Source: Nocardia xishanensis NBRC 101358 (GTDB taxonomy: Bacteria; Actinomycetota; Actinomycetes; Mycobacteriales; Mycobacteriaceae). Taken from it: a stretch of DNA of 64,000 nt. Of this stretch, positions 45,400 through 54,659 are shown piece after piece. Under the pieces are notes generated by a model that worked only from the letters and a program-made list of their open reading frames with translations, had not been told where the DNA came from and ran no database searches. Every line of letters begins with the position of its first letter. Positions within the stretch are counted from its first letter, which is position 1. The stretch lies in the NCBI RefSeq assembly GCF_001613365.1, contig NZ_BDCF01000017.1:92849-156848 (forward strand), read 5' to 3'. The position numbers and the translations under genes were made by a program.

Positions 45400-47847
45400 A
45401 TGGACAAGCGAGATCGGATAGCGGAACCGTGGGGGCACCGCCTCCCGTACGACGCGGGGCAGCAGTGGCCCGAGCGGGTCGACATGTATCTGGTGGACGG
45501 CGTCGAGCCCGAGGACGTGCAGCGGTGGGTGCCGTCCGCCTCGGTATTGAGCTCCAACGGCGACGCGTTCGACATCGCCGTCGTCGACGGCAGGATGGTC
45601 GGTGTCCGCGGCCGCGCCGTCGACCGGGTGAACCGAGGCAGACTCGGCCCGAAGGACCTGTTCGGCTGGCAGGCCAACGCGTCCCCCGACCGCCTGACGC
45701 GCCCGCTCGTCCGGCGCGACGGCGAGCTCGTCGAGACGGATTGGGACACGGCCATGGACCGCGTGGTGCGGCACAGCAAGGCGCTGCTCGAGCGGCACGG
45801 TCCCGAGTCGATCGGGTTCTATACCTCGGGCCAGCTGTTCCTGGAGGAGTACTACACGCTGGGCGTGCTGACCCACGCCGGGATCGGCACCAATCACGTC
45901 GACGGGAACACCCGGCTGTGCACGGCGACGGCCGCCGAAGCGCTGAAGGAGTCCTTCGGCTGCGACGGTCAGCCGGGCTCGTACACCGACGTCGACCACG
46001 CCGATGTCATCGCGCTGTTCGGGCACAACGTGGCCGAGACGCAGTCGGTGCTGTGGACGCGGATCCTGGACCGTCTGGCCGGACCGAACCCGCCCGCGCT
46101 CCTGTGCGTCGACCCGCGCCACACCCCGGTCGCCGCGCACGCGACCGTCCACCTCACGCCGCTGCCCGGCACCAATGTCGCGCTGATGAACGCGCTGCTG
46201 CACGAGATCGTCGCCAACGGCTGGGTGGATCTGGATTACGTTCACGAGCACACCGTCGGCTTCGACGAATTGCGGTCTCGGGTAAGCGAATGCACCCCCG
46301 AGCGGGCGGCGCGGATCTGCGACGTCGACGCCGAGGAGATCCGCAGGGCGGCCAGGCTGCTCGGCACCGCGACCCGGCTGCTGTCGACGGTGCTACAGGG
46401 CTTCTACCAGTCCCATCAGGCGACCGCGGCCGCGGTCCAGGTCAACAACGTCCACCTCATCCGCGGAATGCTCGGCCGCCCCGGCTGCGGGGTGTTGCAG
46501 ATGAACGGGCAGCCGACGGCGCAGAACACCCGCGAATGCGGCGCCGACGGCGACATGGCCGGCTTCCGCAACTGGGCCAACGACGCGCACGTCGCCGAGC
46601 TGGCCGAGCGGTGGCGGGTCGATCCGGACCGGATCCCGCACTCGGGGCCGCCGACCCACGTCATGAAGATGATCCAGTTCGCCGAGCAGGGCGACATCCG
46701 GATGCTGTGGGTGAGCGCGACCAACCCCGCGGTGTCGTTGCCGGAACTTGCGCGCGTCCGATCGATCCTCGCGCGCGACGACCTGTTCCTCGTGGTGCAG
46801 GACATCTTCCCGACCGAGACCGCGGCCATGGCCGATGTCGTGCTGCCCGCCGCGGCGTGGGGCGAGAAGTCCGGCGCGTTCACCAACGCCGATCGCACCG
46901 TGCACCTCTCGGAGCGGGCCGTCGACCCGCCCGGCGAGGCGCGGTCCGACCTCGACATCTTCCTCGACTACGCCCGCCGCATGGATTTTCGTGACCGGGA
47001 CGGCGGCCCGCTGATCCACTGGCACGATCCGGAGTCGGCGTTCGATGCGTGGAAGGCGTGTTCGGCCGGACGACCGTGCGACTACAGCGGCCTGACCTAT
47101 GCGAAGCTGCGCGCCGGCTCGGGCATCCAATGGCCTTGCGACAGCGCGCATCCGGACGGTACCGAGCGCCTGTACAGCGACGGGCGCTTCTGGAGCGCAC
47201 CCGAGGACTGCGAGTCCTACGGCAAGGACCTGATCTCCGGAAAACCGGTCGAGCCCGCCGAGTACCGCGCGCTGAACCCGCAGGGCAAGGCGATCATCAA
47301 ATCGGCCGACTACGTCCACCCGCGCGAGGCGCCCGTCGCCGAGCATCCGTTCGCGCTGGTCACCGGGCGAACGCTGTACCAGTTCCACACCAGGACCAAG
47401 ACCGCGCGGGTACCGCAGCTGGACGCGGCCGCGCCGGAGGTCTGGATCGAGATCTCGCGCGCCGACGCCGACCGCGCGGAGATCGGCGAGGGCGACTTGG
47501 TCGAGGTCTCGACGCGGCGCGGGTCGGTGCGGGCCCGCGCCAGAGTCGGCCGGATCCGCCCCGGCGTGCTCTTCCTGCCGTTCCACTATGGCTACTGGGA
47601 TCGCGGCGACGCTGCGCACGACCGGGCCGCGAACGAGCTGACCCCGACCGACTGGGATCCGGTGTCCAAACAGCCGCTCTTCAAGACCGCGGCCGCGAAC
47701 CTGCGGCGGGTGGCTCCGGGCACGGATCCGGCCCCCGCGCCGACGACGACCGCGTCCGCCCCGCTCGACGCCTCCGTGGCGGCAACCACCGGCGGTCCCG
47801 CGGCGTTCGCCGTCGAACTCGGCACCTCTGTGGGCGGCTCGAGCTGA
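45400..47847 (+). CDS. Molybdopterin oxidoreductase lacking the N-terminal 4Fe-4S cysteines
   Basis: An 815-residue enzyme of the DMSO-reductase superfamily, near NarB/FdhF types. Features in order: N-terminal domain about 30-95, substrate-and-Mo domain with GFYTSGQLFLEEYYTLG, DGNTRLCTATAAEALKESFG where Cys174 is the likely Mo ligand, QVNNVHLIRGMLGRPGCG, and a C-terminal dinucleotide-binding domain with LVTGRTLYQFHTRTKTAR. The segment that should bind a 4Fe-4S cluster reads PSASVLSSNGDAFDIAV, with Ser48, Ser51 and Asp55 at the exact C-x2-C-x3-C positions. So electron transfer through that cluster is lost or rerouted. No Tat signal. The physiological reaction is unknown. Confidence 0.88.
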   Translation: MDKRDRIAEPWGHRLPYDAGQQWPERVDMYLVDGVEPEDVQRWVPSASVLSSNGDAFDIAVVDGRMVGVRGRAVDRVNRGRLGPKDLFGWQANASPDRLTRPLVRRDGELVETDWDTAMDRVVRHSKALLERHGPESIGFYTSGQLFLEEYYTLGVLTHAGIGTNHVDGNTRLCTATAAEALKESFGCDGQPGSYTDVDHADVIALFGHNVAETQSVLWTRILDRLAGPNPPALLCVDPRHTPVAAHATVHLTPLPGTNVALMNALLHEIVANGWVDLDYVHEHTVGFDELRSRVSECTPERAARICDVDAEEIRRAARLLGTATRLLSTVLQGFYQSHQATAAAVQVNNVHLIRGMLGRPGCGVLQMNGQPTAQNTRECGADGDMAGFRNWANDAHVAELAERWRVDPDRIPHSGPPTHVMKMIQFAEQGDIRMLWVSATNPAVSLPELARVRSILARDDLFLVVQDIFPTETAAMADVVLPAAAWGEKSGAFTNADRTVHLSERAVDPPGEARSDLDIFLDYARRMDFRDRDGGPLIHWHDPESAFDAWKACSAGRPCDYSGLTYAKLRAGSGIQWPCDSAHPDGTERLYSDGRFWSAPEDCESYGKDLISGKPVEPAEYRALNPQGKAIIKSADYVHPREAPVAEHPFALVTGRTLYQFHTRTKTARVPQLDAAAPEVWIEISRADADRAEIGEGDLVEVSTRRGSVRARARVGRIRPGVLFLPFHYGYWDRGDAAHDRAANELTPTDWDPVSKQPLFKTAAANLRRVAPGTDPAPAPTTTASAPLDASVAATTGGPAAFAVELGTSVGGSS

Positions 47848-48366
47848 GCCGCCCGGACGAGATGTGCGAATATCCCTGTGCTATGGCCTTTTTCGCGCGG
47901 CATCTCGAGGATGTACTCGGATCCGCGGCCCGCCGAGCGGGGTGTGTGCGCGTCGGACTCCGTACGGCGGAAGAGCTACGGTGACGTTCCTCGAATAGCT
48001 AATTTTCAGCGATGCCTTGCGTTGGCCGCTTCCAGCGAAAGTGGATCGCGGCGTCCGGTGGGGGCGGCTCGCATCTCTGCTTCGACGCTGGTTCGGGCGT
48101 CGCACCGCTACCGTTCGCGGACGGGGCGACGTGTCGATCGCGACATGCGGGACCGGTCGGCAATTGGGTGGCAACCCGCAGCGTGCGGCTATCGGACCCG
48201 AGGGTATGGTGTCCGGTCGGCGCACCGGCAGCCTGTACCGGGATGGAGTCCGCAACGAGCCGATGTGGAATTCCATTACTGTCCAGCACGAAACGTCTCG
48301 GTCGCTTAGATTGCCAAACGGGTGGTGACACCCGGGTTTCTTGTAACCGAAATGTGGAGGGCTGCT
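47848..48366. other. 519-base intergenic region with leader hairpin
   Basis: No gene with a ribosome site or family match on either strand. A long open frame on the reverse strand crosses it from the transporter genes but looks like codon-bias shadow. Close to the next gene CGGGTG-GTGA-CACCCG (48319-48334) is followed by GGTTTCTT, so the leader of the polar amino acid importer may be attenuated or protected. CTTAGATT at 48305-48312 is a possible -10 area. Confidence 0.4.
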
Positions 48367-49272
48367 GTGTCTGATCGATCGAAGCCTGGCAGGCGGGCCC
48401 TGCGGGCGATGTGCGCGCTCACCGGCGCGGCACTCGTGCTGGCGGGCTGTACCACCAACACCGAGGAAACCGGACCGACGGTCTCCAAGGTGCAGGTGGA
48501 CAAGGTGACCGCGATCGCCGATCAATTGCCCGACAAGGTCAAGCAGGCGGGCAAGCTGGTCATCGGCGTGAACGTGCCGTACCAGCCCAACGAGTACAAG
48601 GACGCGAGCGGCAAGATCGTCGGCTTCGACGTGGATGTGATGGACGCGGTCGCCTCCGTGCTCGGCCTCGAGGCCGAGTACGTGGAGTCGGCCTTCGAGA
48701 AGATCATTCCGGCGATCCAGGCGGGCACCTACGACGTCGGCATGTCCTCGATCACCGACTCGAAGGAACGCGAGCAGCAGGTCGACTTCACCACCTACTT
48801 CAACGCGGGCATCCAGTGGGCCCAGCAGACCGGCAAGCCGGTCGACCCGAGCAACGCTTGCGGCAAGAAGGTCGCCGTGCAGGCGACCACCGTCGAGCAC
48901 ACCGACGAGGTGCCCGCCAAGAGCGCCAAGTGCGTCGCGGAGGGCAAGCCCGCCATCGACATCAAGCCGTTCGACGAGCAGAGCGCCGCGACCAACGCGC
49001 TCGTGCTCGGCCAGGTCGACGCGATGTCGGCCGATTCGCCGGTGACCGCCTACGCGATCAAGCAGAGCAGCGGCAAGATCGAGACCGCGGGCCCGGTGTT
49101 CGACTCCGCGCCCTACGGCTGGGCGGTGCCGAAGGGCTCGCCGCTGGCCAAGGTCCTGCAGGCCGCGGTCAACCACCTGATCCAGAACGGCCAGTACAAG
49201 CAGATCACCGAGAACTGGGGCGTGCAGGAAGGCGCGATCACCCAGTCGGTCGTCAACGGCGCCGTGAGCTGA
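48367..49272 (+). CDS. Polar amino acid (glutamate-type) ABC transporter, binding lipoprotein
   Basis: A 301-residue receptor with signal peptide and lipobox VLAGC at Cys28. The mature part is a type II binding fold: KLVIGVNVPYQPNEYKDASG, IVGFDVDVMDAVASVLGL, YDVGMSSITDSKEREQQVDF, YGWAVPKGSPL. GTG 48367 has GGAGG six bases upstream. Three genes (receptor, permease, ATPase) are consecutive with a 3-base gap and a 4-base overlap. Substrate is probably glutamate, glutamine or a related polar amino acid. Confidence 0.9.
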   Translation: MSDRSKPGRRALRAMCALTGAALVLAGCTTNTEETGPTVSKVQVDKVTAIADQLPDKVKQAGKLVIGVNVPYQPNEYKDASGKIVGFDVDVMDAVASVLGLEAEYVESAFEKIIPAIQAGTYDVGMSSITDSKEREQQVDFTTYFNAGIQWAQQTGKPVDPSNACGKKVAVQATTVEHTDEVPAKSAKCVAEGKPAIDIKPFDEQSAATNALVLGQVDAMSADSPVTAYAIKQSSGKIETAGPVFDSAPYGWAVPKGSPLAKVLQAAVNHLIQNGQYKQITENWGVQEGAITQSVVNGAVS

Positions 49273-49275
49273 TCC

Positions 49276-50235
49276 ATGTCCGACACCGACACCACCGTCG
49301 TGCCCGGCGATCCCGGGCCCGGCGGCGTCCCCGCGCCTGCCGAGCCGGAGCCGATCAAAGCGGTTCCGCTGCGCAGGCCGGGCCGATGGATCGCCGCGGC
49401 CGTCATCCTCGTGCTGCTCGGCCTGTTCGTCTACGGCGCCGCCACCAATGACGCCTACCAGTGGGGCACCTACGGGAAGTACCTGTTCGACAGCCGCATC
49501 GTGGCAGGTGCGGTCGTCACCCTCGAGCTGACCGTGCTGGCGATGGCGATCGCCATCGTGCTCGGCACCGTGCTCGCGGTGATGCGCCTTTCGCCGAACC
49601 CGGTGCTGCGCTCCGCCGCCTGGGTGTATCTCTGGATCTTCCGCGGCACACCGATTTTCGTGCAGTTGGTGTTCTGGGGTCTGGTGCCCTCGCTGTACCA
49701 GCAGATTCATCTCGGAGTGCCGTTCGGGCCGCAGTTCTTCGAGCTCGACGTGCAGCATCTGCAGGCGGCGTTCACCTTCGCCGTCATCGGCCTCGGCCTC
49801 AACGAGGCCGCCTACATGGCCGAAATCGTCCGCGCGGGAATCAATTCCGTTGGCGAGGGGCAGCGCGAGGCGTCGATCGCGCTCGGCATGTCCTGGACCC
49901 AGACCATGCGGCGCACCGTGCTCCCGCAGGCGATGCGGGTGATCATCCCGCCCACCGGCAACGAACTCATCGGCATGCTGAAGACCACCTCGCTGGTCAC
50001 CGCGATCCCGTTGAGCACCGACCTGTTCGGCCGGGCCCGCGACATCTACGGCGTGAACTTCCAGCCGATCCCGCTGCTGCTGGTCACCGCGACCTGGTAC
50101 CTGGCCATCACCAGCGTGCTGATGGTCGGCCAGTTCTACCTGGAGCGGTACTACTCGCGCGGCGCGTCCCGGCAGCTGACCGCCAAGCAGCTACAGGAAC
50201 TGGCCGACGCACAGAGCGTGGTGAAGGCGAAATGA
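49276..50235 (+). CDS. Polar amino acid ABC transporter permease
   Basis: A 319-residue HisM/GlnP-type permease. An N-terminal Pro/Glu-rich extension (1-35) leads to a first span (about 36-56) and a core with five spans. Diagnostic stretches are YLWIFRGTPIFVQLVFWG and the EAA loop SIALGMSWTQTMRRTVLPQAM followed by IIPPTGNELIGMLKTTSL. One permease gene suggests a homodimer. The C-terminus carries a soluble helix with QLTAKQLQELADAQS. Confidence 0.92.
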   Translation: MSDTDTTVVPGDPGPGGVPAPAEPEPIKAVPLRRPGRWIAAAVILVLLGLFVYGAATNDAYQWGTYGKYLFDSRIVAGAVVTLELTVLAMAIAIVLGTVLAVMRLSPNPVLRSAAWVYLWIFRGTPIFVQLVFWGLVPSLYQQIHLGVPFGPQFFELDVQHLQAAFTFAVIGLGLNEAAYMAEIVRAGINSVGEGQREASIALGMSWTQTMRRTVLPQAMRVIIPPTGNELIGMLKTTSLVTAIPLSTDLFGRARDIYGVNFQPIPLLLVTATWYLAITSVLMVGQFYLERYYSRGASRQLTAKQLQELADAQSVVKAK

Positions 50236-51026
50236 CGGTTTCCAAGGACAAGGACGAGCAGGCCGCGCCGCGGATGATCGTCGCCGACCGGGTGTGCAAG
50301 AACTTCGGCGCGCTGCAAGTGCTCAAGGGCATTTCGCTGGAGGTGTCGCGGGGTGAGGTGCTGTGTCTGATCGGCCCGTCCGGCTCCGGCAAATCCACCT
50401 TCCTGCGCTGCATCAACCACCTCGAGCAGGTGAACGCGGGCAGGCTGTACGTGGACGGCGAGCTCGTCGGATACCGCCAGAAGGGTGACAAGCTCTACGA
50501 ACTGCATCCGCGCGACGCGGCCAGGCAGCGCCGCGATATCGGCATGGTGTTCCAGCACTTCAACCTGTTCCCGCACCGCACGGCGCTGGAGAACATCATC
50601 GAGGCGCCGACGCAGGTGAAGAAGGTGCGCAAGGCCGACGCGGTGGCCCGAGCGCACGAACTGCTCGATCGAGTCGGCATGGCGGACAAGGCCAACGCCT
50701 ACCCGGCTCAGCTGTCCGGCGGTCAGCAGCAGCGCGTCGCGATCGCCAGGGCGCTGGCCATGGATCCGAAGCTGATGCTGTTCGACGAGCCGACCTCGGC
50801 GCTGGATCCGGAACTGGTCGGCGAGGTGCTTCAGGTGATGCGCGAGCTCGCCGAGAGCGGCATGACCATGGTGGTGGTGACGCACGAGATGGGCTTCGCC
50901 CGCGAGGTCGCCGACCAGCTGGCGTTCATGGACGGCGGCGTGGTGGTGGAGGCGGGTGTGCCGCGCGAGGTGCTCGCGAACCCGAAACACGAACGCACCA
51001 AGGCATTTCTGTCGCGGTTGCTCTGA
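50232..51026 (+). CDS. Polar amino acid ABC transporter ATPase
   Basis: A 264-residue ATPase starting at an ATGA overlap with the permease. Walker A GPSGSGKST at about 48-56, Q-loop GMVFQHFNLFPH, signature LSGGQQQRVAIARAL, Walker B LMLFDEPTSALDPEL, switch VVTHEMGFA. Full family length; energises the importer. A terminator follows 15 bases after the stop. Confidence 0.95.
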   Translation: MTVSKDKDEQAAPRMIVADRVCKNFGALQVLKGISLEVSRGEVLCLIGPSGSGKSTFLRCINHLEQVNAGRLYVDGELVGYRQKGDKLYELHPRDAARQRRDIGMVFQHFNLFPHRTALENIIEAPTQVKKVRKADAVARAHELLDRVGMADKANAYPAQLSGGQQQRVAIARALAMDPKLMLFDEPTSALDPELVGEVLQVMRELAESGMTMVVVTHEMGFAREVADQLAFMDGGVVVEAGVPREVLANPKHERTKAFLSRLL

Positions 51027-51041
51027 GCGGCGACGACGGTG

Positions 51042-51070
51042 GGCCGGGTATCCGATGGGCGCCCGGCCCG
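51042..51070 (+). terminator. Terminator between importer operon and LysR gene
   Basis: GGGCCGGG (51042-51049) pairs with CCCGGCCC (51063-51070), loop of 13, then GTCTTGTC. Convergent position suits both strands. Confidence 0.68.
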
Positions 51071-51115
51071 TCTTGTCGGGACTGACTTTCGGGTGACCGA
51101 TCACCGGAACGGCGA

Positions 51116-52015
51116 TTATCGGCGACTGCCGAACGCGATGCGAAGCTGGCCGAGCAGCACCTTGGTGGCGGGCGGCGCTGGGTGATCGGCGCGCCAGACG
51201 ATGGCCAGCTGTCCGCGCAGATCGGGCTCGACGATCGGCAAGGCGCGCACGCCGTGCGCGGCGGCCTCCTCCTCGGTCAGCGCGGGGACCACGGCGACGC
51301 CGAGGCCGTGGGCCGCGAGTCGTAGCAGCAGGGGCGGCGCGGCGGCTTCGAAGGCGACGCGCGGTTCGAAACCCGCGGCGGCGCAGGCGCGTTCGAATAC
51401 CCCGCGCAGTCCGGTGCCCGTCGGCAGGCAGATCAGCGGATGGTCGCGCAGCGCGGCGAGCGGGATGGTCGCGCCGTGGGTGTGGTCGTCGGCGGCGACC
51501 GCGGCGACCACCGGAGTGTCCAGTACCACGTGGCTGCCCAGTCCCGGATCGAGCTCGGCGCCGGTCAGGCCGACCAGGGCGATGTCGAGTTCGCCGCCAC
51601 AGAGCGCGGCGAGCATGCGTTCGGAGGTGTCCTCGGTCAGGCTGATGCCGACCCCTGGGTGGTCGGCGTGGAAATCGGCGAGCACCGCGGCGACGTCGAA
51701 TTCCTCGGTGGCAGCGCCGGAGATCAGTCCGACGCGCACGTGGCCGCGCAGCAGGCCGGTGAACTCGTCCACCGTGTCGGCGATCCGCTGAGCCGCGGCC
51801 AAGGCCGCTTCGGCGTGTGGCAGCACGGCAGCGCCGACGTCGGTGAGCGTCACGGTCCGGCCGCCGCGATCGAACAGCGGTTGCCCGAGTTCTCGTTCGA
51901 ATTGCCGGATCTGCGCGCTCAGACCGGGCTGGGCGAGGTGCAAACGGGCGGCGGCGCGGGTGAAGTTCGCTTCCTCCGCCACGGCGACGAAGTAGCGCAG
52001 GTGGCGCAGTTCCAT
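51116..52015 (-). CDS. LysR-family regulator
   Basis: A 299-residue regulator. N-terminal winged HTH: LRHLRYFVAVAEEANFTRAA, LAQPGLSAQIRQFERELGQPL. The rest is the two-lobed effector domain (GHVRVGLISGAATEEF, DIALVGLTGAELDPG). It is divergent from an FAD-oxidoreductase gene across 71 bases that hold a T-N11-A palindrome, so it very probably controls that gene with a small ligand as signal. Confidence 0.93.
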   Translation of the reverse strand: MELRHLRYFVAVAEEANFTRAAARLHLAQPGLSAQIRQFERELGQPLFDRGGRTVTLTDVGAAVLPHAEAALAAAQRIADTVDEFTGLLRGHVRVGLISGAATEEFDVAAVLADFHADHPGVGISLTEDTSERMLAALCGGELDIALVGLTGAELDPGLGSHVVLDTPVVAAVAADDHTHGATIPLAALRDHPLICLPTGTGLRGVFERACAAAGFEPRVAFEAAAPPLLLRLAAHGLGVAVVPALTEEEAAAHGVRALPIVEPDLRGQLAIVWRADHPAPPATKVLLGQLRIAFGSRR

Positions 52016-52032
52016 AACTGCTGATTCTAATA

Positions 52033-52047
52033 TCGATAGAAACTATC
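52033..52047. promoter_or_regulatory. LysR-type binding box
   Basis: T52033-N11-A52045 contains GATAG-AAA-CTATC (52035-52047), a perfect 5-bp inverted repeat, midway between the divergent LysR and oxidoreductase genes. Confidence 0.6.
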
Positions 52048-52086
52048 TGTTGTACTTATCATTCGTCGCCGGGCATCGTCGATGGC

Positions 52087-53460
52087 ATGGCAGACAACGC
52101 AACGCAGACAACCGATTTCGCGGTCTTCACCGGCCCGGTCTTCCGGCCGGGCGAACCCGGATACGAGGCGGAGATCGCCGGGTTCCAGACCGCCTACACC
52201 CACCGGCCCGCGCTGGTGGTCGGCGCGGCGCACGCCGAGGATGTCCGCGCCGCGGTGGAATACGCCGCGCGCCACGGACTTCCGGTGGCCGTGCAGGCGA
52301 CCGGGCACGGGCTTTCGGTGGCGGCGGAGGGCGGGGTGCTGATCAGCACCGCGCGTATGACCGACATTCGGATCGATTCCGGCACGCGCACCGCGCGGGT
52401 CGGCGCGGGGGTGCGCGCGGGCGCGCTGGTCGAGGCGGCCGCGCGGTTCGGGCTGGCGCCGCTGAACGGCTCCTCGCCGTCGGTCGGCGTGGTCGGCTAC
52501 ACGCTCGGCGGCGGACTCGGCCTGCTGGCAAGGGAATTCGGCTACGCGGCCGATCACGTGCGGACGATCGAACTGGTCACCGCGGACGGCAGGATGCGCA
52601 CGCTGCGCCCGGGCGACGAGCTGTTCGGCGCGGTGCTCGGCAGCGGCGGCAATTTCGGCGTGGTGACGGCGCTCGAGCTCGGCCTGGTTCCGGTTCGGAC
52701 GGTCTACGGCGGGCAACTGGTGTTCGACGAGCCGCTGGCGGGACCGGCGCTGGAGGCTTGGCGGCAGTGGACCGCGACGGTGCCCGAGCAGCTGACCTCG
52801 ACCGTCACCACGCTGACCTACCCCGACATCCCGCAGGTGCCGGAGGCGCTGCGCGGCCGGTACGTCGCCTCGATCCGCGTCGCGTTCGATGGGTCTGCCG
52901 AGGAGGGTGAGCGGCTGGTCGCGCCGCTGCGCGCGGTCGGCGCCCGGCTGCGCGACGATCTGCGCGACATGCCCTACACCGAATCGCACACCATCCACAG
53001 CGATCCCGACCACCCGCACGCCTACGCCGCGACCAATGCTGTTCTCGGCGAACTCACCGGTGACGCGTTGGCCGCGTTGGCCGCCGCCACCGGTCCGGTC
53101 GGGTCGATTCCGGCCGTGGTCGATATCCGTCACCTCGGCGGCGCGCTCGGCAGGCCCAGTCAGGCCGGGGTCTCGGTCGATCGGCGGGACGCCGCCTACG
53201 TCGTGCGCGTCATCACCATGCCCGCGCCGGCCGCGGGTGCCGGGGTACCGGCGGAGCACGGCGCGGTACGGGAGGTGTTGGCGCCGTGGACGATCGGGCA
53301 CAGTCTGGCCTTCCTCTACGGCGCGGGCGACGGGGCGGACGACGCGCAGACCCGCGCGGGATACGCGCCGGACACCTACGCGCGGCTCGCGGCGCTGAAG
53401 TCGAAGTACGACCCGCACAACATGTTTCGCTTCAACCGCAACATCCGTCCCGCGGCCTGA
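52087..53460 (+). CDS. FAD-binding oxidoreductase (PCMH/BBE type)
   Basis: A 457-residue flavoenzyme. FAD-binding PCMH domain about 35-210 with HRPALVVGAAHAEDVRAAV, VQATGHGLSVAAEGGVL and SVGVVGYTLGGGLGLLAREFG; BBE segment at the C-terminus, YDPHNMFRFNRNIRP. In related enzymes a His in the GxGHG region or a Cys links FAD covalently; here GHG is present but the Cys is not. No signal peptide. Substrate unknown; berberine-bridge-like enzymes oxidise alcohols, sugars or alkaloids. Confidence 0.9.
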   Translation: MADNATQTTDFAVFTGPVFRPGEPGYEAEIAGFQTAYTHRPALVVGAAHAEDVRAAVEYAARHGLPVAVQATGHGLSVAAEGGVLISTARMTDIRIDSGTRTARVGAGVRAGALVEAAARFGLAPLNGSSPSVGVVGYTLGGGLGLLAREFGYAADHVRTIELVTADGRMRTLRPGDELFGAVLGSGGNFGVVTALELGLVPVRTVYGGQLVFDEPLAGPALEAWRQWTATVPEQLTSTVTTLTYPDIPQVPEALRGRYVASIRVAFDGSAEEGERLVAPLRAVGARLRDDLRDMPYTESHTIHSDPDHPHAYAATNAVLGELTGDALAALAAATGPVGSIPAVVDIRHLGGALGRPSQAGVSVDRRDAAYVVRVITMPAPAAGAGVPAEHGAVREVLAPWTIGHSLAFLYGAGDGADDAQTRAGYAPDTYARLAALKSKYDPHNMFRFNRNIRPAA

Positions 53461-53543
53461 GCGTGCGGCGCGCCCGTCGGTGATTGGCCGCCGGGCGCTC
53501 GCGTGCTATCTTGGTGATATCACTCTGATACCGGGAGGATGTC

Positions 53544-54428
53544 ATGAAGCTCAGGCCCGCATTCCACGTCAACGGCTTTCTGGTGCTGTTGGCCTGGTTG
53601 GTGCTGACCCTCGTCTTCGGCGGCGCGGCCGCCGTGGGGTACGTCGCGGCGGCCAAGGACGGGAACACGCCCGCGCTGATCGCGGCGATCGCGGCGACCG
53701 TGGTCGTGGTGGCGCTCGCGCTGTCGGCCACCGGATTGGTGATCGTCGACCCGAACGAGGCGAAGGTGGTGCAGTTCTTCGGCCGCTACATCGGTTCGGT
53801 GAGCGAGCCGGGCTTCTTCTCGGTGGTGCCGCTGACCGACCGCAAGAGCATCTCGCTGCGGGTGCGCAACTTCGAGACGCAGAAGCTGAAGGTCAACGAC
53901 GCCGACGGCAATCCGGTGGAGATCGCGGCGGTGGTCGTCTACCGGGTGGTCGACAGCTTCAAGGCCGCGTTCTCCGTCGACGATTACGAGGAGTACGTGG
54001 AGACCCAGTCCGAGGCCGCGGTGCGGCACCTGGCCACCACGCACCCCTACGACGCGCACGACGCCGGGCGCACCAGCCTGCGCGACGGCGCCGAGGTCGC
54101 CGAGGAGCTGACCGTCGAACTGCGGGACCGCACCGAGATGGCGGGCATCGAGGTGCTCGAGGCCAGGATCACCCACCTCGCCTACGCGCCGGAGATCGCC
54201 CAGGCCATGCTGGTTCGCCAGCAGGCCGCGCAGGTGGTGGCCGCGCGCACGCACATCGTGGAGGGCGCGGTCGGCATGGTCGGCCTCGCGCTGGATCGCC
54301 TGACCCAGCAGGGCGTCGTCGAACTCGACGAGGAACGCCGGGCCGCGATGGTGTCCAACCTGCTCGTTGTGCTGTGCGGCGATCGCGCGACCCAGCCCGT
54401 GGTCAACGCCGGAACGCTGTACAGCTGA
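53544..54428 (+). CDS. SPFH/prohibitin-domain membrane protein
   Basis: A 294-residue protein with two N-terminal hydrophobic segments (about 12-35 and 42-63) and an SPFH domain starting IVDPNEAKVVQFFGRYIGSV and running through GFFSVVPLTDRKSISLRVRNF, KVNDADGNPVEIAAVVVYRV to HLATTHPYDAH. It would form large oligomeric membrane platforms, as flotillins do. GGGAGG before the ATG. A small ribbon-helix-helix gene follows after nine bases. A palindrome GTGATATCAC is visible about 30 bases ahead of the start and might be an operator. Confidence 0.9.
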   Translation: MKLRPAFHVNGFLVLLAWLVLTLVFGGAAAVGYVAAAKDGNTPALIAAIAATVVVVALALSATGLVIVDPNEAKVVQFFGRYIGSVSEPGFFSVVPLTDRKSISLRVRNFETQKLKVNDADGNPVEIAAVVVYRVVDSFKAAFSVDDYEEYVETQSEAAVRHLATTHPYDAHDAGRTSLRDGAEVAEELTVELRDRTEMAGIEVLEARITHLAYAPEIAQAMLVRQQAAQVVAARTHIVEGAVGMVGLALDRLTQQGVVELDEERRAAMVSNLLVVLCGDRATQPVVNAGTLYS

Positions 54429-54437
54429 GCCGGGCTC

Positions 54438-54596
54438 ATGGTCGAACGCAAGAAGCTACTGCTGCGGTTGGACCCGGCCGTTCACGAGGCTTTGGCCAAA
54501 TGGGCGGCCGACGACCTGCGCAGCATCAACGCTCAGATCGAGTACGCACTGCGCCTTGCGCTCGAACAGGCGGGCCGCAAACCGAAGTCCAAGTGA
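54438..54596 (+). CDS. Small ribbon-helix-helix (Arc-like) protein
   Basis: A 52-residue protein coded nine bases after the SPFH gene. It begins VERKKLLLRLDPAVHEALAK and goes on WAADDLRSINAQIEYALRLA, the strand plus two helices of the Arc/MetJ fold, with the alternating K-L-L-L-R-L strand that inserts in the major groove. It is probably a DNA-binding dimer, and may regulate its own operon. ATG start with only a weak GAGCC, so translation is likely coupled to the SPFH gene. A terminator follows. Confidence 0.82.
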   Translation: MVERKKLLLRLDPAVHEALAKWAADDLRSINAQIEYALRLALEQAGRKPKSK

Positions 54597-54615
54597 GATC
54601 GAAGCGCCTGGGACG

Positions 54616-54645
54616 CAGCGCCTTCCGTTGGGAGGCGCTGCTTTC
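54616..54645 (+). terminator. Terminator after the SPFH/RHH operon
   Basis: CAGCGCCT (54616-54623) and AGGCGCTG (54633-54640), nine-base loop, then CTTTC. It lies between convergent genes. Confidence 0.72.
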
Positions 54646-54659
54646 GGTGTGCGCCGGTG

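Noticed and set aside
47881..49758. Long reverse-strand open frame (about 625 codons) across the importer genes and the gap before them
   Set aside because: Mirror image of GC-biased coding; the part in the gap has no family likeness or start signal.
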